Both the position numbers and the translations under genes were made by a program. 64,000 nucleotides of DNA from Mycogone perniciosa (Eukaryota; Ascomycota; Sordariomycetes; Hypocreales; Hypocreaceae), in NCBI GenBank assembly GCA_025331125.1, contig JAOALB010000026.1, forward strand, positions 248,001 through 312,000, read 5' to 3'. Shown piece by piece: positions 34,737-44,536 of the stretch (within the stretch, counting starts at the first letter, position 1; each line of letters starts with the position of its first letter). Under the pieces are notes generated by a model. That model was not told where the DNA came from. It did not search any database and worked only from the letters and a program-made list of their open reading frames with translations.

Positions 34737-35154
34737 GATACGATGCGTGTTATGACAGGATATCTGAAGGAGGCATTTACGGGATCTGGACGAGACGGGG
34801 GGGGGGAACACGAGCAAGAGGCATCACGAGAGCAAATTGGATTCATTGCGCACACTCTTCATCCTATTATCGACGGGAGAAAGCCCATGAGTAAAAAGGA
34901 GAAGACAAAAAAACGACGAAAATCAAGTTGGTATCTCACGATGATGCACACAGCTCCTACCTATATAAACGCCAACCGCCACCCAGCCCACCAACCGACC
35001 AGTTCTCATATGCGACATCAGACATCTAAACAAGGATCCAAAACCCCGATATCGCGGATTCCAGCCGTGATATCATTCTATGCTCCGCAAATAACACAAG
35101 GAGAAAAGAAAAGGAGGGAGCGTGGAGAGAGAGGTACGCGAGAGAGGTTCAGTC
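34737..35154. other. convergent 3' region of YIH1 and the ACT protein
   Basis: 418 bases between converging stops, presumably both 3' UTRs. A homopolymer of about 11 G lies near 34796-34806. No gene seen. Confidence 0.6.
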
Positions 35155-36444
35155 CTATGACTCCTTGTCCAGCAGTGGACTTAATATGGCAAGCGCTCGG
35201 ACGGATTGCTCCCTTGATAGCACAACAGCCCCGGCACGAGCAGTGGAGAGGTATGATAGCTCGGAGCTTTCCTCCATATGCATGTCTCGCACCAGACGGC
35301 CCGCGACGCCACAGACGATACCGGTCGATTCGAACGGCAAGTTGACGAGGTCGAGGAAGATGGGGATGAGGACACCTTCGGTATCACCCACGAGGGAGTC
35401 GCCAAATATGGGCAGCAGTTTCTTGTCGAGCAGCAGCGAAGGGGGGTCGTCCTGCGCTAGGGTGAGGGACATGAACCTCGGCTGGGAGATGAGGGCGGAG
35501 ATGATGCAGGTGTAGAGCTTGGTATCGACGTGGTCTATCCAGGTGCGCCGGTAATCGGCCGAGCCCTTGCGGCTCATAGACGGGCGAAGGGTGCTGTAGA
35601 CGTGCGACAAGGGCGATGTTTCGCGACCGGAGCACTGGACCAGTTCGAGGCCTGCGTCTATGTGAGGCTTGACGTTGCGCTTCTGCAAGAGGTCAAAGGT
35701 GCGGGTTTGCAATTCGCCGTCATTGGAGGGTGGTGGTGTGTTGGGCGGGGGGTTGGGGTCGCTGTTGGAACTCTTGTGGCCGTATATTGACGAGTTGACG
35801 AAGTTGGACTGGTTCTCTGACAGTTCGAAGCCCTTGGCCAACATGGCCTGCACCACGTTCTGCTTCTCCTTGGTAGGGACGAGAATAAAGTCTGAGTAGT
35901 AAGTGGTGATAAAGAAGATGGGAATGCCTGCAAATGCCAGCGGGGCGCTGAGTTCCATGACACGACCAGCTGGATCGAGGCCGGCGCTGATGACAGCAAG
36001 GATCATGTAGCTGTCCTTGAAGACGGAGACGGTCTTTGCGAGGTTCTTGGGCAGGGCGCTCAGAGCAGGCTCGAAGACGTTCTTGGCCCAGGACGTATGG
36101 CAGACTATAGAGCACTCAATGGGAGTGACGCTGATATTAAGGAAGCCATGCTGGTTGTCGCTCGTGAGGCCCTCGAGCTCGTACTCGGTGGAGTCGCGGG
36201 AGAAGTTGAGGCTTTGGGTCTGCGGGAGGAGGATGCGGAGGATAGGCTGGAGGAGAGTCGTATACAGGTCGAGAGGGATGTGGATGAGGGTGTAGGTACC
36301 GCTCTACAAGAGGGATTTGGTCAATGCCGAATACTTGTTTATTTTTTCCTCTTTCAAATTGCAGAACAGAACAGAACAGAGCAGAAATTGAGCGCCATTG
36401 TCAGAGTCGGGGCGACTTACAAGGAAAGAGATTTGGGCGTTCAT
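35155..36444 (-). CDS. CASTOR-like ACT-domain protein, putative amino-acid sensor, 390 aa
   Basis: Two exons (36444-36421, 36303-35155) give 390 residues. The start lies in a strong GCCACCATGA context, and the first exon encodes only MNAQISFL before a GTAAGT donor. The ACT pattern is seen in YTLIHIPLDLYTTLLQPIL at the start and again in LSAPLAFAGIPIFFITTYYSDFILVP (about 125-150), the signature block of ACT_7 domains in the CASTOR/GATS family. A further ACT-like half follows after a disordered Pro/Asn/Ser linker. Human CASTOR1 binds arginine at a paired ACT interface and controls GATOR2-mTORC1. In fungi this family is little studied, and arginine binding or TORC1 control is inference only. The protein has no signal peptide or membrane span. 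Confidence 0.78.
36361..36382 (+). repeat. AACAG short tandem repeat in the first intron of the ACT gene
   Basis: The sequence from 36361 reads as GCAG followed by three AACAG-type units. It lies inside the 117-bp intron of the ACT-domain gene, between its 24-nt first exon and the main exon. Confidence 0.7.
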
Positions 36445-36868
36445 GGTGGCTTCGAGTCCTCTCGCCGCTGAGGACGAGGCCGAGCGCCAGCCAAAGAAGG
36501 GCAATTAGCTGGTGAGAGGCAGGAGGAGATGAAGAGTAAAAGAAGAACAAAAAAGCGAAGCCCGAAAAATAAAAATAAAAATGTATCGGAGGAAGTGTCG
36601 CGTGTGTGTATGGTTTGGCTTATAGATATGGCGCAATCTTTGTCGTTATCAACGCTCAGCCGCAGTCTGTCTGTCCTGGTCCATAAGGGTCCTTGTCCTG
36701 TCCTGCCCTGTCCTGTCTGGGTTCGGTCCGCAGGGGGTGTGAAACTCAAGGCTGTCTGCCTGTCTGTCTGTCATACACGTAAAGTACCGGTAACACCGTT
36801 GCCCGTGGACACACGCCTGCAGCCGCCCGAAATGCTTGTTTGGTCGGGTAAAGGGGAATTGGGGGCAG

Positions 36869-36980
36869 TAATACGAAGTACTCTGTACTATGCGGTAAAA
36901 ACAGAAACAAGATTAGCGAGGGAGGGAAGGAAAAAAAACCTGGGGGAAGATCCCGAGTATGTATAGGGAGTACGAAGTAG
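36869..36980. repeat. three TACGRAGTA-type motifs upstream of the ACT gene
   Basis: TACGAAGTA occurs at 36872-36880 and 36971-36979, and TACTCTGTACTA-like pieces follow the first. They lie about 430-540 bases upstream of the ACT-domain start. Confidence 0.7.
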
Positions 36981-37409
36981 ACTCATAGAGAGGAAAAGAG
37001 GCCGCAGTCGGGGCGTGTGGGCGGAGGGGCTCACAGGGTCCGTCGATAAGTGATAAGTTGACAGTGGTGCATCTTGGGATAGCCTCAAGGAAGATGTATA
37101 CACGCACCTTCATAGAGACAGCCATAGATTCCCGAGTCACGAATTTTGCGGCAGACGCCACTTGGGCTCTTAGTCTTCACCCCCCACACCTATAGGACAG
37201 GACAGGAGGACCCTTGGTGCCGTCGTGGCGGGGATCGCAGGCCTAAGGGCTCCAGTGGCCCGAATAGTGGGAACGGCGACTGCATGAGGTTCGATGGTTA
37301 CCATCTCCACAAGGCCCTGGGTGCTGTGTATGTATTCCATATAGATCCATAGTGGTAATACTATTTACATGCCCACAGGCTCGTATACGGAGTACATCAT
37401 CCATTCACA

Positions 37410-37432
37410 TGTATGTATGTATGTATGTATGC
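37410..37432 (+). repeat. GTAT tetranucleotide microsatellite
   Basis: Five perfect copies of GTAT (ATGT on shifting the phase) lie in non-coding DNA, flanked by CAT and GC. Confidence 0.9.
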
Positions 37433-37495
37433 GTTGGCATATGTACACACACATATTCTCACCGTTTGTTGCGGTTCCCAGTTGCAGCCAACAAA

Positions 37496-37517
37496 CACAA
37501 CACAACACAACACAACA
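37496..37517 (+). repeat. CACAA pentanucleotide microsatellite
   Basis: Four copies of CACAA in a row, 60 bases after the GTAT repeat, in non-coding DNA. Confidence 0.85.
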
Positions 37518-39309
37518 CGCTGCTGCGGAAGACGGGACGGACCATCCGGGTTATGGGAAAGCCTCCAGGGAGAGGCGTAGGCGTGGGCACGGACGTTGTC
37601 GTGACATAGGTGGTGCGAGGCTTGGTTTGGTTTGGCCCATCTTCATCATCACCGTCATAAGATGGGCAGGCCTCGCATCATGATTGGGGACTTGGCGAGT
37701 CTGTAGGCTTAGACCGGTGTGATTGAGTGAGCCCGGTTTGCTAGGTTCTGATTCCTGGTCAGGAAAGCAAAGCACGCAATCTGACCGGATGCTATCACAG
37801 CTGCCAATACTGCTTCGTATAATCCATCATGCTTTTTGCCCCTTGGCATCACACATCGTGGTGCGGCAGAAAAGGACGGGATTGGCGAATCGTGGGCGAT
37901 GATCAGCTTGTTACATACATGATGCACAAGCCGGAGCAAGGACAGGGCGTCTTTTTCGGCTCCCCGACCAACATCCACCCTCTGTTCTGTTCATCGTTAC
38001 GTATCCTCAACCTCACTCACGATAATACACGATCCACTCAGACGTACAGTCATCACATCACATCACAAACCCAAAAATTTGCAACGTCCCAATGCCCTCA
38101 GCCATGGTGTCATCCGTCTCCTATCAAGGCCAATGTCTCACTTTCGACTGTTGCTGCTACGAATAGATACCCTCTGAGGCTGAAATATAGAGACCCTGCA
38201 CCACCAACCAGGTCCCTAACCTCCTTTCTGGCCCACAAGGCACGCCACCAGCGCGAAACTAAGCCTCCGGCTACCTCCGTTTATCACCAAACGCCTTGGC
38301 TTGTGATTGCGTTTCTGTCCCCCTCGTGCGGAAGGGCGAAAGGCTGATGTCAGCCTTGAACGCGGGGCTGACCTATCACCTTTTTGGCCGTCATCTCAAT
38401 CAGGGTTCGTTCACAGCCGTCACATATCTAGAATGGCGTTGATCATTGAGGGAGCTGACGTGAACCATTGAGCCTCCATACCATTCCACGCTGATGGTAG
38501 TCAGAGACGCAGCATTGTCTCGCTCTGCTCCTGTGCTCCGTACTACTGCCCCAAATACATACTACTAAGAGTATGGAGTATAATACTACTTCGCAGTGGT
38601 GCTAAGAATTCATCACGGGCTAACGAGAATTGACGTCGTATACGGAGTAGATAGCGTCCCGTCCTCTTATCGCACATGGATCGACCTCTGCACGAGAATG
38701 ACAGGTTATAAAAAGAAAGGCCCCGAACTAACTCAGAACCTACCGTAACGCGGGTTGCGTCATATATGCAACTGGGGTCGATTCGGGCCATCACTCGGCT
38801 TGACTTCTTTTCGAGTTATGAGCGCGGAGATGATGGGTCAAATGACCACGTCGTCGTCACATCTTCTGAGAACTTGCACTTATTACAACTCCACCACAAT
38901 GGAATATGCTTGCATCGTTTAACGTGAATATTCCGGGTTGGTTTTCTAGCGTCTTGCTACCCCAGAGATGGTCTCGACTGTTGAAAATGGCGTCCGGTCC
39001 CGCGAAACGGCTCCTCACACGAACTACCGCTCACGAATAAGGCAGCATTGCATCTCATCATGCACTTATCATCATCTCGACCTCGACAGAACGCCGTCTC
39101 TTTTCTCAATTGTGGCTCCATATATGCCTCCATGGGCCTTCACCGCTACAGACACGATACTCGAACCGTTCATGCTCGCAGTACATGCCCCATTTCGCCC
39201 CGTCCGTTGGCTGCATCGTCAGGGGCAAAATGCCACCGGTTCTCGGGGAACTTTGTTTCATGCATGACGATGTGGCTCGTTCCCTTTCCGGGACCCAATC
39301 CTCCGTTTA

Positions 39310-41091
39310 TCAAACGCTTTCCTTCTTAATCCCGACGACGACCAAGTTTCGCGGGCTCTGGCTGTAGTCAAATACCGTCTCCACCCAGGCATGCTTGACG
39401 ACATCCTCGTGCTCTTTGAGGAACATCCACCGGTCTGCCACGATGAGCGATTCCACCACCTCCGCGCTGAGCGCCATCAGACTCCAGATGACGCAAAGCT
39501 CCTTCTTGCGCGGCTGATACATCGCCTCATACCACTCAATCTCCTCATCAGTGATGTCTACCATCTTCTCCCTCATCACATCCGCGTACTGCTTGTACTC
39601 AGTGCTCGTCGTCAACTTCTCAACTGCACCGCGTACATATGCCTTCAGTGATCCGTAGCAGCGCTTCCGCAGGGCGCCAATGACCACGGGATTGGTGCTC
39701 ATGTCAAAGGGACTTTCCGACTTGTCCTCGTTGCTCTTCTCAGGGTCCGCGTGCCAGACGTGGTTCACCACGCCCCGGTCCAGAAATATGCGCTGCAGCA
39801 CCGCCCGGAAGAAGTGTCGCGTGAAGAAGCCTTCGCTTTCTTCCCGTGTCCAGTTCTGTGGTGCCTGGCAGGCCATCATCCGGGCCGTGATATTAAGGCG
39901 CATGCCGTCGCCCTTGTGCGTAGAGAACCGGCGGCTCATAGGAAAACCCTGTGGGTCGCGCTTCTCAGATTCACGGACAACACGGCCATTGAGTGCCTGG
40001 AGAGTTGGTCGGAGGTAGGTATGCTTGTATGTTGGAGGGCCGAGTTTCTCCGTCATAAGGTTGTAGCAGCAACCCACGATGGCTACCGCACGAATGTCCG
40101 GGTTTAGGATGAGAGATTGAATCCCGTAGTGTGACAGATTACCGCACGAGTGAATCGACACGGCCATGAGCTTGAGATCCTTTTCGGGTCCAGTTTCGAG
40201 TTGCCTGTGGTCGATGCTTTCAATAACTTCGGAGAGGTCTCCGCTGTCCAGCTTGCCCGAGATGTATTGGACAAATCCCTTGCTATCCCCCACAGTATAC
40301 TGCGCATCGAGGATGTTTAGCGGCTCAAATTGGTATGCATCAGTTCCTTCAACCTTCTTGATTGCCTCTGCCACCGCTTCGGGGTCTTTTTGCTGCTCAG
40401 GGGTAAGAGATTCCAGGGCCTGGTTCCACATCTTCTTGTTCCTCATCATTTTAGGCCGAACCGCCAGTTTCGATGTCAGGTCATAGTATCTAGCAACTGT
40501 GACGTTGTTTTCTCTCCCTTCCACGGCCACGACGTGACGGTTGTAAGGCTCGCTAGCGAGTGCTCTGCCAAGATAGTTCTGACCACTGCCAAAGTCCACG
40601 AAATGTGAGATTTCACTCCCAACCTGCTGGGAGATATCCTCGGAGAGACCATCAATGTAGTCGGCAAAGTTGATAACTTCGTGAATTTTCTTTGGCTTCA
40701 TTCCCACGGAAACTGACTTTGGCAAGACAGGCAGTTTCTGCTGTCTTGGCGTAAAGCCCCTCTTCAACGAGAACCGCCTCAGTGATTTGATGTACTCAAT
40801 GAGACTCTCAGGTGGTCCTTGGCCTTCTTGGAAGTTGAGGGTTTCCAGATCATCTCTCAGGAAGAGATCGAGGAGTTTCATGATATCATAGGAGAGCAAG
40901 AAGTTATGCCATTCCTCTGGCAAGGCAGCATGGAAGATTCCAGGGTCTGTTGTAAAGAAGTCAAGAATATGGACTCCTCCGCAGAGAATATGGAAAATTT
41001 CCGTGGTTCGGGCGAACTCAAGAGCCCCCTCCACGTAGTCCTCAGGAGATGAGAACTCTTCACTGCATGGAAGTGGTCGATCTGGTATCAT
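39310..41091 (-). CDS. METTL25/RRNAD1-family methyltransferase-like protein, 593 aa
   Basis: A single exon of 593 residues. The Rossmann methyltransferase signature is split by a long helical N-terminus. SAM-binding motif I is HFVDFGSGQNYLGRALA (about 165-180), followed by VVAVEGREN as motif II. Downstream are the family-diagnostic blocks AVSIHSCGNLSHY (about 315) and VAIVGCCYNLMTEKLG (about 340), where a Cys-Cys pair sits at the position typical of the METTL25/RRNAD1 group. The C-terminal half is helical and ends KESV. The substrate in fungi is not known to me. A SAM-dependent activity is inferred from motif I. The start is the first ATG of the frame. The gene is divergent from TLG1 across 648 bases. 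Confidence 0.85.
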   Translation of the reverse strand: MIPDRPLPCSEEFSSPEDYVEGALEFARTTEIFHILCGGVHILDFFTTDPGIFHAALPEEWHNFLLSYDIMKLLDLFLRDDLETLNFQEGQGPPESLIEYIKSLRRFSLKRGFTPRQQKLPVLPKSVSVGMKPKKIHEVINFADYIDGLSEDISQQVGSEISHFVDFGSGQNYLGRALASEPYNRHVVAVEGRENNVTVARYYDLTSKLAVRPKMMRNKKMWNQALESLTPEQQKDPEAVAEAIKKVEGTDAYQFEPLNILDAQYTVGDSKGFVQYISGKLDSGDLSEVIESIDHRQLETGPEKDLKLMAVSIHSCGNLSHYGIQSLILNPDIRAVAIVGCCYNLMTEKLGPPTYKHTYLRPTLQALNGRVVRESEKRDPQGFPMSRRFSTHKGDGMRLNITARMMACQAPQNWTREESEGFFTRHFFRAVLQRIFLDRGVVNHVWHADPEKSNEDKSESPFDMSTNPVVIGALRKRCYGSLKAYVRGAVEKLTTSTEYKQYADVMREKMVDITDEEIEWYEAMYQPRKKELCVIWSLMALSAEVVESLIVADRWMFLKEHEDVVKHAWVETVFDYSQSPRNLVVVGIKKESV

Positions 41092-41739
41092 GGCTGTGGC
41101 TGAAGGGTTGAGCAGGTCAACCTACCCTGGATCGAAGAACAGATGTTGCTTTTTCCAGTTAACACTTAAAAAGGAATGTCGTATCTGATGTTATGAATCC
41201 AACCTGGCTCACAATATGCCGGGGTCTGTGCTTTGTAGTTGGTGTTCTAAAATTATAAAGGTTGGTGAAATGGAAAATTGAGGTTCTCAGAACCAACACA
41301 AGAGCCTTTGCAAGAAAACACCACTTTGTCCGCAAAGTTAAGACAAGCGTGACAGGCACGAATCAGTCTGGCTGTCGTGATAGCAAAAGGGTATCGTGAT
41401 ATTTCACAATCCGTGCAAAACGACTCATGACGGACGCCAAAGGAATTCATCTTATTGGTGTGTGTGTGTGTGGCTTTGGAGTTTGTAGGTGAGTTTTCGG
41501 TCTAGCTCACCGAGCAGTACGTACCTCCCCACACCTTGGGGTCTCACCGAGGCCCACGCAACGTCATCCGCGATTTGAGGATGCCAGATCTGCTTCTGGC
41601 ATTTAGGCGACAGCTCTAATCACAACACATTCTCTCACGGCTTTTTCATCCACCCCACGTGGCCTATACCTAGAAGGTTTTACAGCTTCTCGCGCTCGCA
41701 ACTAGAGCTCATGAATCCTCAATCATCAGTGCCGACAGG
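41092..41739. promoter_or_regulatory. divergent promoter region of the METTL25-type gene and TLG1
   Basis: This 648-base gap separates two divergent start codons and must carry both promoters. It contains a TG dinucleotide run (41457-41472). No gene or clear TATA box seen. Confidence 0.55.
41457..41472 (+). repeat. TG dinucleotide run
   Basis: Eight consecutive TG units in the divergent METTL25-type/TLG1 promoter, a possible non-B DNA or transcription-factor spacing element. Confidence 0.85.
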
Positions 41740-42524
41740 ATGATGTCCTCAACGAACGAGGAGGATCCTTTCCTCCAGGTCCAACAGTATGCTCCCACCC
41801 TTGCCCACCCTATCGCAAGGCTCTCTTCTCGCTTACCCGGCTTTCTTGCAGAGATGTCCTCACCCAAATCTCATCCACCCGGCCCCTCTTTGCCTCATAC
41901 CTTCGCATCCGCTCCCTCGCCTCGTCCGCATCCTCCCCCGAACTAGCCTCCGCCCGCGCCGACCTCGAATCAGCACTCTCCTCCCTGGCCGAGGACCTCG
42001 CCGATCTCGTCGCCTCCGTCCAGGCCATTGAATCCAACCCAGCCCAGTTCGGCATCTCTAATCATGAAGCATCCCGCCGCAAGCGCCTCGTCCAAGAGGT
42101 CGGCGCCGAGATCGAGGACATGCGCGAAGAGCTCGGCAAACGGATCACCACATCTACACCAGGCGACGGCGACTTGCCCGATCCTAATTCCTTCGCCATC
42201 CCCGACGGAGATGCGTATAATGAGTTTGAGCAGCAGCAACAGGTCGAGATGATGCAGGAACAGGATAGACACCTGGATGGCGTGTTCCAAACTGTGGGGA
42301 ATCTGCGCCGTCAGGCTGATGACATGGGAAGGGAATTGGAGGAGCAGCGCGAGATGCTTGAGGTAGTGGATGATCTGGCGGATCGGGTGGGCGGCCGCTT
42401 GCAGAATGGCATGGCGAAGCTGCAGTACGTGATGCGCAAGAATGAGGATAGACTGAGTAGCTGCTGCATTGGTGTACTCATCTTCGTTCTTATACTACTA
42501 CTGGTACTCTTGTTGATCTTATAG
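41740..42524 (+). CDS. TLG1: TLG1/syntaxin-6-type Qc-SNARE, 239 aa, two exons
   Basis: Exons 41740-41786 and 41852-42524 with a 65-bp intron give 239 residues. Two consecutive ATG codons open the frame. The N-terminal half is a helical Habc-like region (from EEDPFLQVQQDVLTQI). The SNARE motif lies at about 160-215 (LDGVFQTVGNLRRQADDMGRELEEQ and onward) with a Gln at the expected zero-layer position. The C-terminus is a single hydrophobic anchor of about 20 residues starting after SSCC, and the two cysteines are candidate palmitoylation sites, as in yeast Tlg1. Tlg1 works with Tlg2 and Vti1 in endosome to trans-Golgi fusion. The gene is convergent with GLE1. Confidence 0.87.
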
Positions 42525-42852
42525 TGGCGTTTCTTGGGGGGTCTACTCCTACGAAAGGCAGGTTACAAACGGAATTGGGAGTTTTGGGTTGGTAGGAAAC
42601 ATGTCGTTAGACACGATTGATTCATTGTTTGTGTATACTAGGTTATATCCGTGGCATAAAATAGAAAATTAGAGGGCATAGTGTAATCCCTTCAGCTCCG
42701 AGATACCCAAGGTCCTAACAACGCCTACTATGCAACTAAAACCCAACTGTGTCAGACATCGTGTTTTGTCTCCTGAACGCCAGTGCCTTAATATGGTAAC
42801 GCGTATATCTAGTTCTCTGTTTCGATGTGGTCTAGTCCGCTCGTTGGAGTGT
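42525..42852. other. convergent 3' region of TLG1 and GLE1
   Basis: 328 bases between converging stop codons, presumably 3' UTRs. No gene seen. Confidence 0.6.
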
Positions 42853-44536
42853 TCAACTCAAGACCAATCCATCGGATAGTAGCAATTCTGCCATGGCTCG
42901 CAACGATTGTGCTGCGGCTGCGTTCGCCGGGGCCTTCTTGGGGAACTCAACCAGGGCCAGACGCAACGCAGCAGCAGCAGCATTTCCGTAAAAGTTGAGG
43001 AACCGTTGCTCATGGCCCTCGATCATTGCTCGAAGGACCACGTATTGCGTATTGGAGGTCTCGTTGGCTGGGGTATTGACTATACCAGCCAAGGCTTTCC
43101 AGTAATGCGTTGGCGGATATGGATTGACCTTTGAAGTCTTGCTGAAGTCGCGAAGTGAGACAGATGCGAATCCTGCACCTAGACCGGTCATCCGATCATT
43201 ATGGGTTTGCTCGGTTATCCAACCAGGGCCATCTTTCTTCCATCCTATGGCGAGTCTGCCCCTTTCTGTTTTGTCATTTCCTCTCATGCCAAACAGGACC
43301 GGGCATACGATTCGAAGCTTGGCCATGAGGATATCAATTAGGGATTCTCCCCGCCACTGGAAATCCTTGTGGGAGAAGATGTGAGCGGCGAAGACACCAA
43401 TTGGGTCTGCAGCTTTGGGGTTTGCACTACATTCATTGATGAATTGGTTTATGATGCCCTTGGCGCAAATGTTCATGAGATAAATGAACAGAGATGGCAG
43501 CGTGGCATCGTTGTTAGGAACACCATCAACTGGTTGTCGTGGTCCCGCGACAAATCGACCGACTTCAATCGGGGCACTTGGGACACGGCCCTCAAGCGCT
43601 TCCTTTAGAGCTGTCGTGATTTTGGTGATCTGTCTACTGTTAGAAACCAAAGAACCGGATCGCATGAAGACAACTTACGGGCTGTGCGTTGGCTCCTTTG
43701 CCGCTCGTAAGCTGCCCAATAGACACCCGAATCTCTCTGCGGTATGTCCCCATTTTACCCTTCAGAGGTGACCCGACCACTTTTGCCTCCGCCTGCAGCA
43801 CTTGGCGCAATTTCTTCAGCTCCTTATGTATTTCGCTGTATCGATCCACTAATGACTTCTGTCCCTGAGAAGGGGTCGTTGTTTGGCTTTGGGCTGCGGG
43901 TGGTCGAGAGAGAGGAATCGATGCTGCCTGCGGTGTAACATGATTACCAGGCGTTGAATTGCCATTGATCGCAGCTCCAGGTTGTTTTTGAGCTGCGGGA
44001 GCAAATATGTTGCTTGCGGCTGGCTTGCTCTGATTGGTAAAGAGGCCGTTTGGTTGAGGGGCTGTGGTCGGTGGAGGAAGCTTGATCTCGGGCTGAAGCG
44101 GGTTTAGTTGAGAATTGATGGGCTTCGCTGCTTCCTGAGCGTTTGATATCGGAACTTGAGATGTTGGCGTCGGCTCAATCCTCTTCGGAGGTTCTTTTGG
44201 CGGCTCCGATGCGGGCTCCGGAGGTAGCTTCGGCACCGTCTTGGCCCTCAATTCACGGAGCCTCCTCTCTTCTTCAACGATGGCGGCCTCTGCCTTCAGT
44301 CTTTCCTGCTCTTTTCGCTCCAGCTCCAGAATACGTTGATGTTCCTCCTTAAGCTCATGAAGCTCGTATACTCGAATCGCCGCTTCTCGCACTCGCTCAT
44401 GCTCCGCTTGTGCCGCCGCCAAGGCGTCCTTGTGGCTTAATTCATTGTTCCGGCTTTCAAAGAGAAAGCTAGACAACAGTCCTCGGTTGGGACTTGACAA
44501 CAATTGACTCCTCCTCGAGGGAGAGGAATGCGCCAT
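42853..44536 (-). CDS. GLE1: GLE1 mRNA-export factor, 544 aa, two exons
   Basis: Exons 44536-43679 and 43629-42853 join through a 49-bp intron (GTAAGT donor) in phase 0, giving 544 residues, close to yeast Gle1 (538). The start at 44536 is the first ATG, and the frame is open further upstream without one. After a Ser-rich start comes a long coiled coil (about 50-115: LAAAQAEHERVREAAIRVYEL and the following Glu/Lys-rich run). A Pro/Gln-rich linker (about 115-235) leads into the conserved GLE1 helical domain (about 255-530), with IYLMNICAKGIINQFINEC, VFAAHIFSHKDFQW, GRLAIGWKKDG and NPYPPTHYWKALAGIVNTP. Gle1 sits at the cytoplasmic face of the nuclear pore, binds inositol hexakisphosphate and activates the DEAD-box protein Dbp5 for mRNA release. 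Confidence 0.93.

Larger units (their letters stand above)
36445..39309. other. 2.9 kb intergenic region with microsatellites
   Basis: No gene is supportable. The left end is the promoter of the ACT protein, the right end the 3' side of the METTL25-type gene. It contains AACAG-, CTGT-, GTAT- and CACAA-type simple repeats and intergenic 9-mers at 36872, 36971, 37386 and 38641. A 172-codon plus frame at 37829-38347 has no domain, no homologue I recognise, and codon use unlike its neighbours. Confidence 0.55.

Noticed and set aside
37829..38347. 172-codon plus frame in the 2.9 kb gap
   Set aside because: No recognisable domain, codon use unlike neighbouring genes, and no splice signals.
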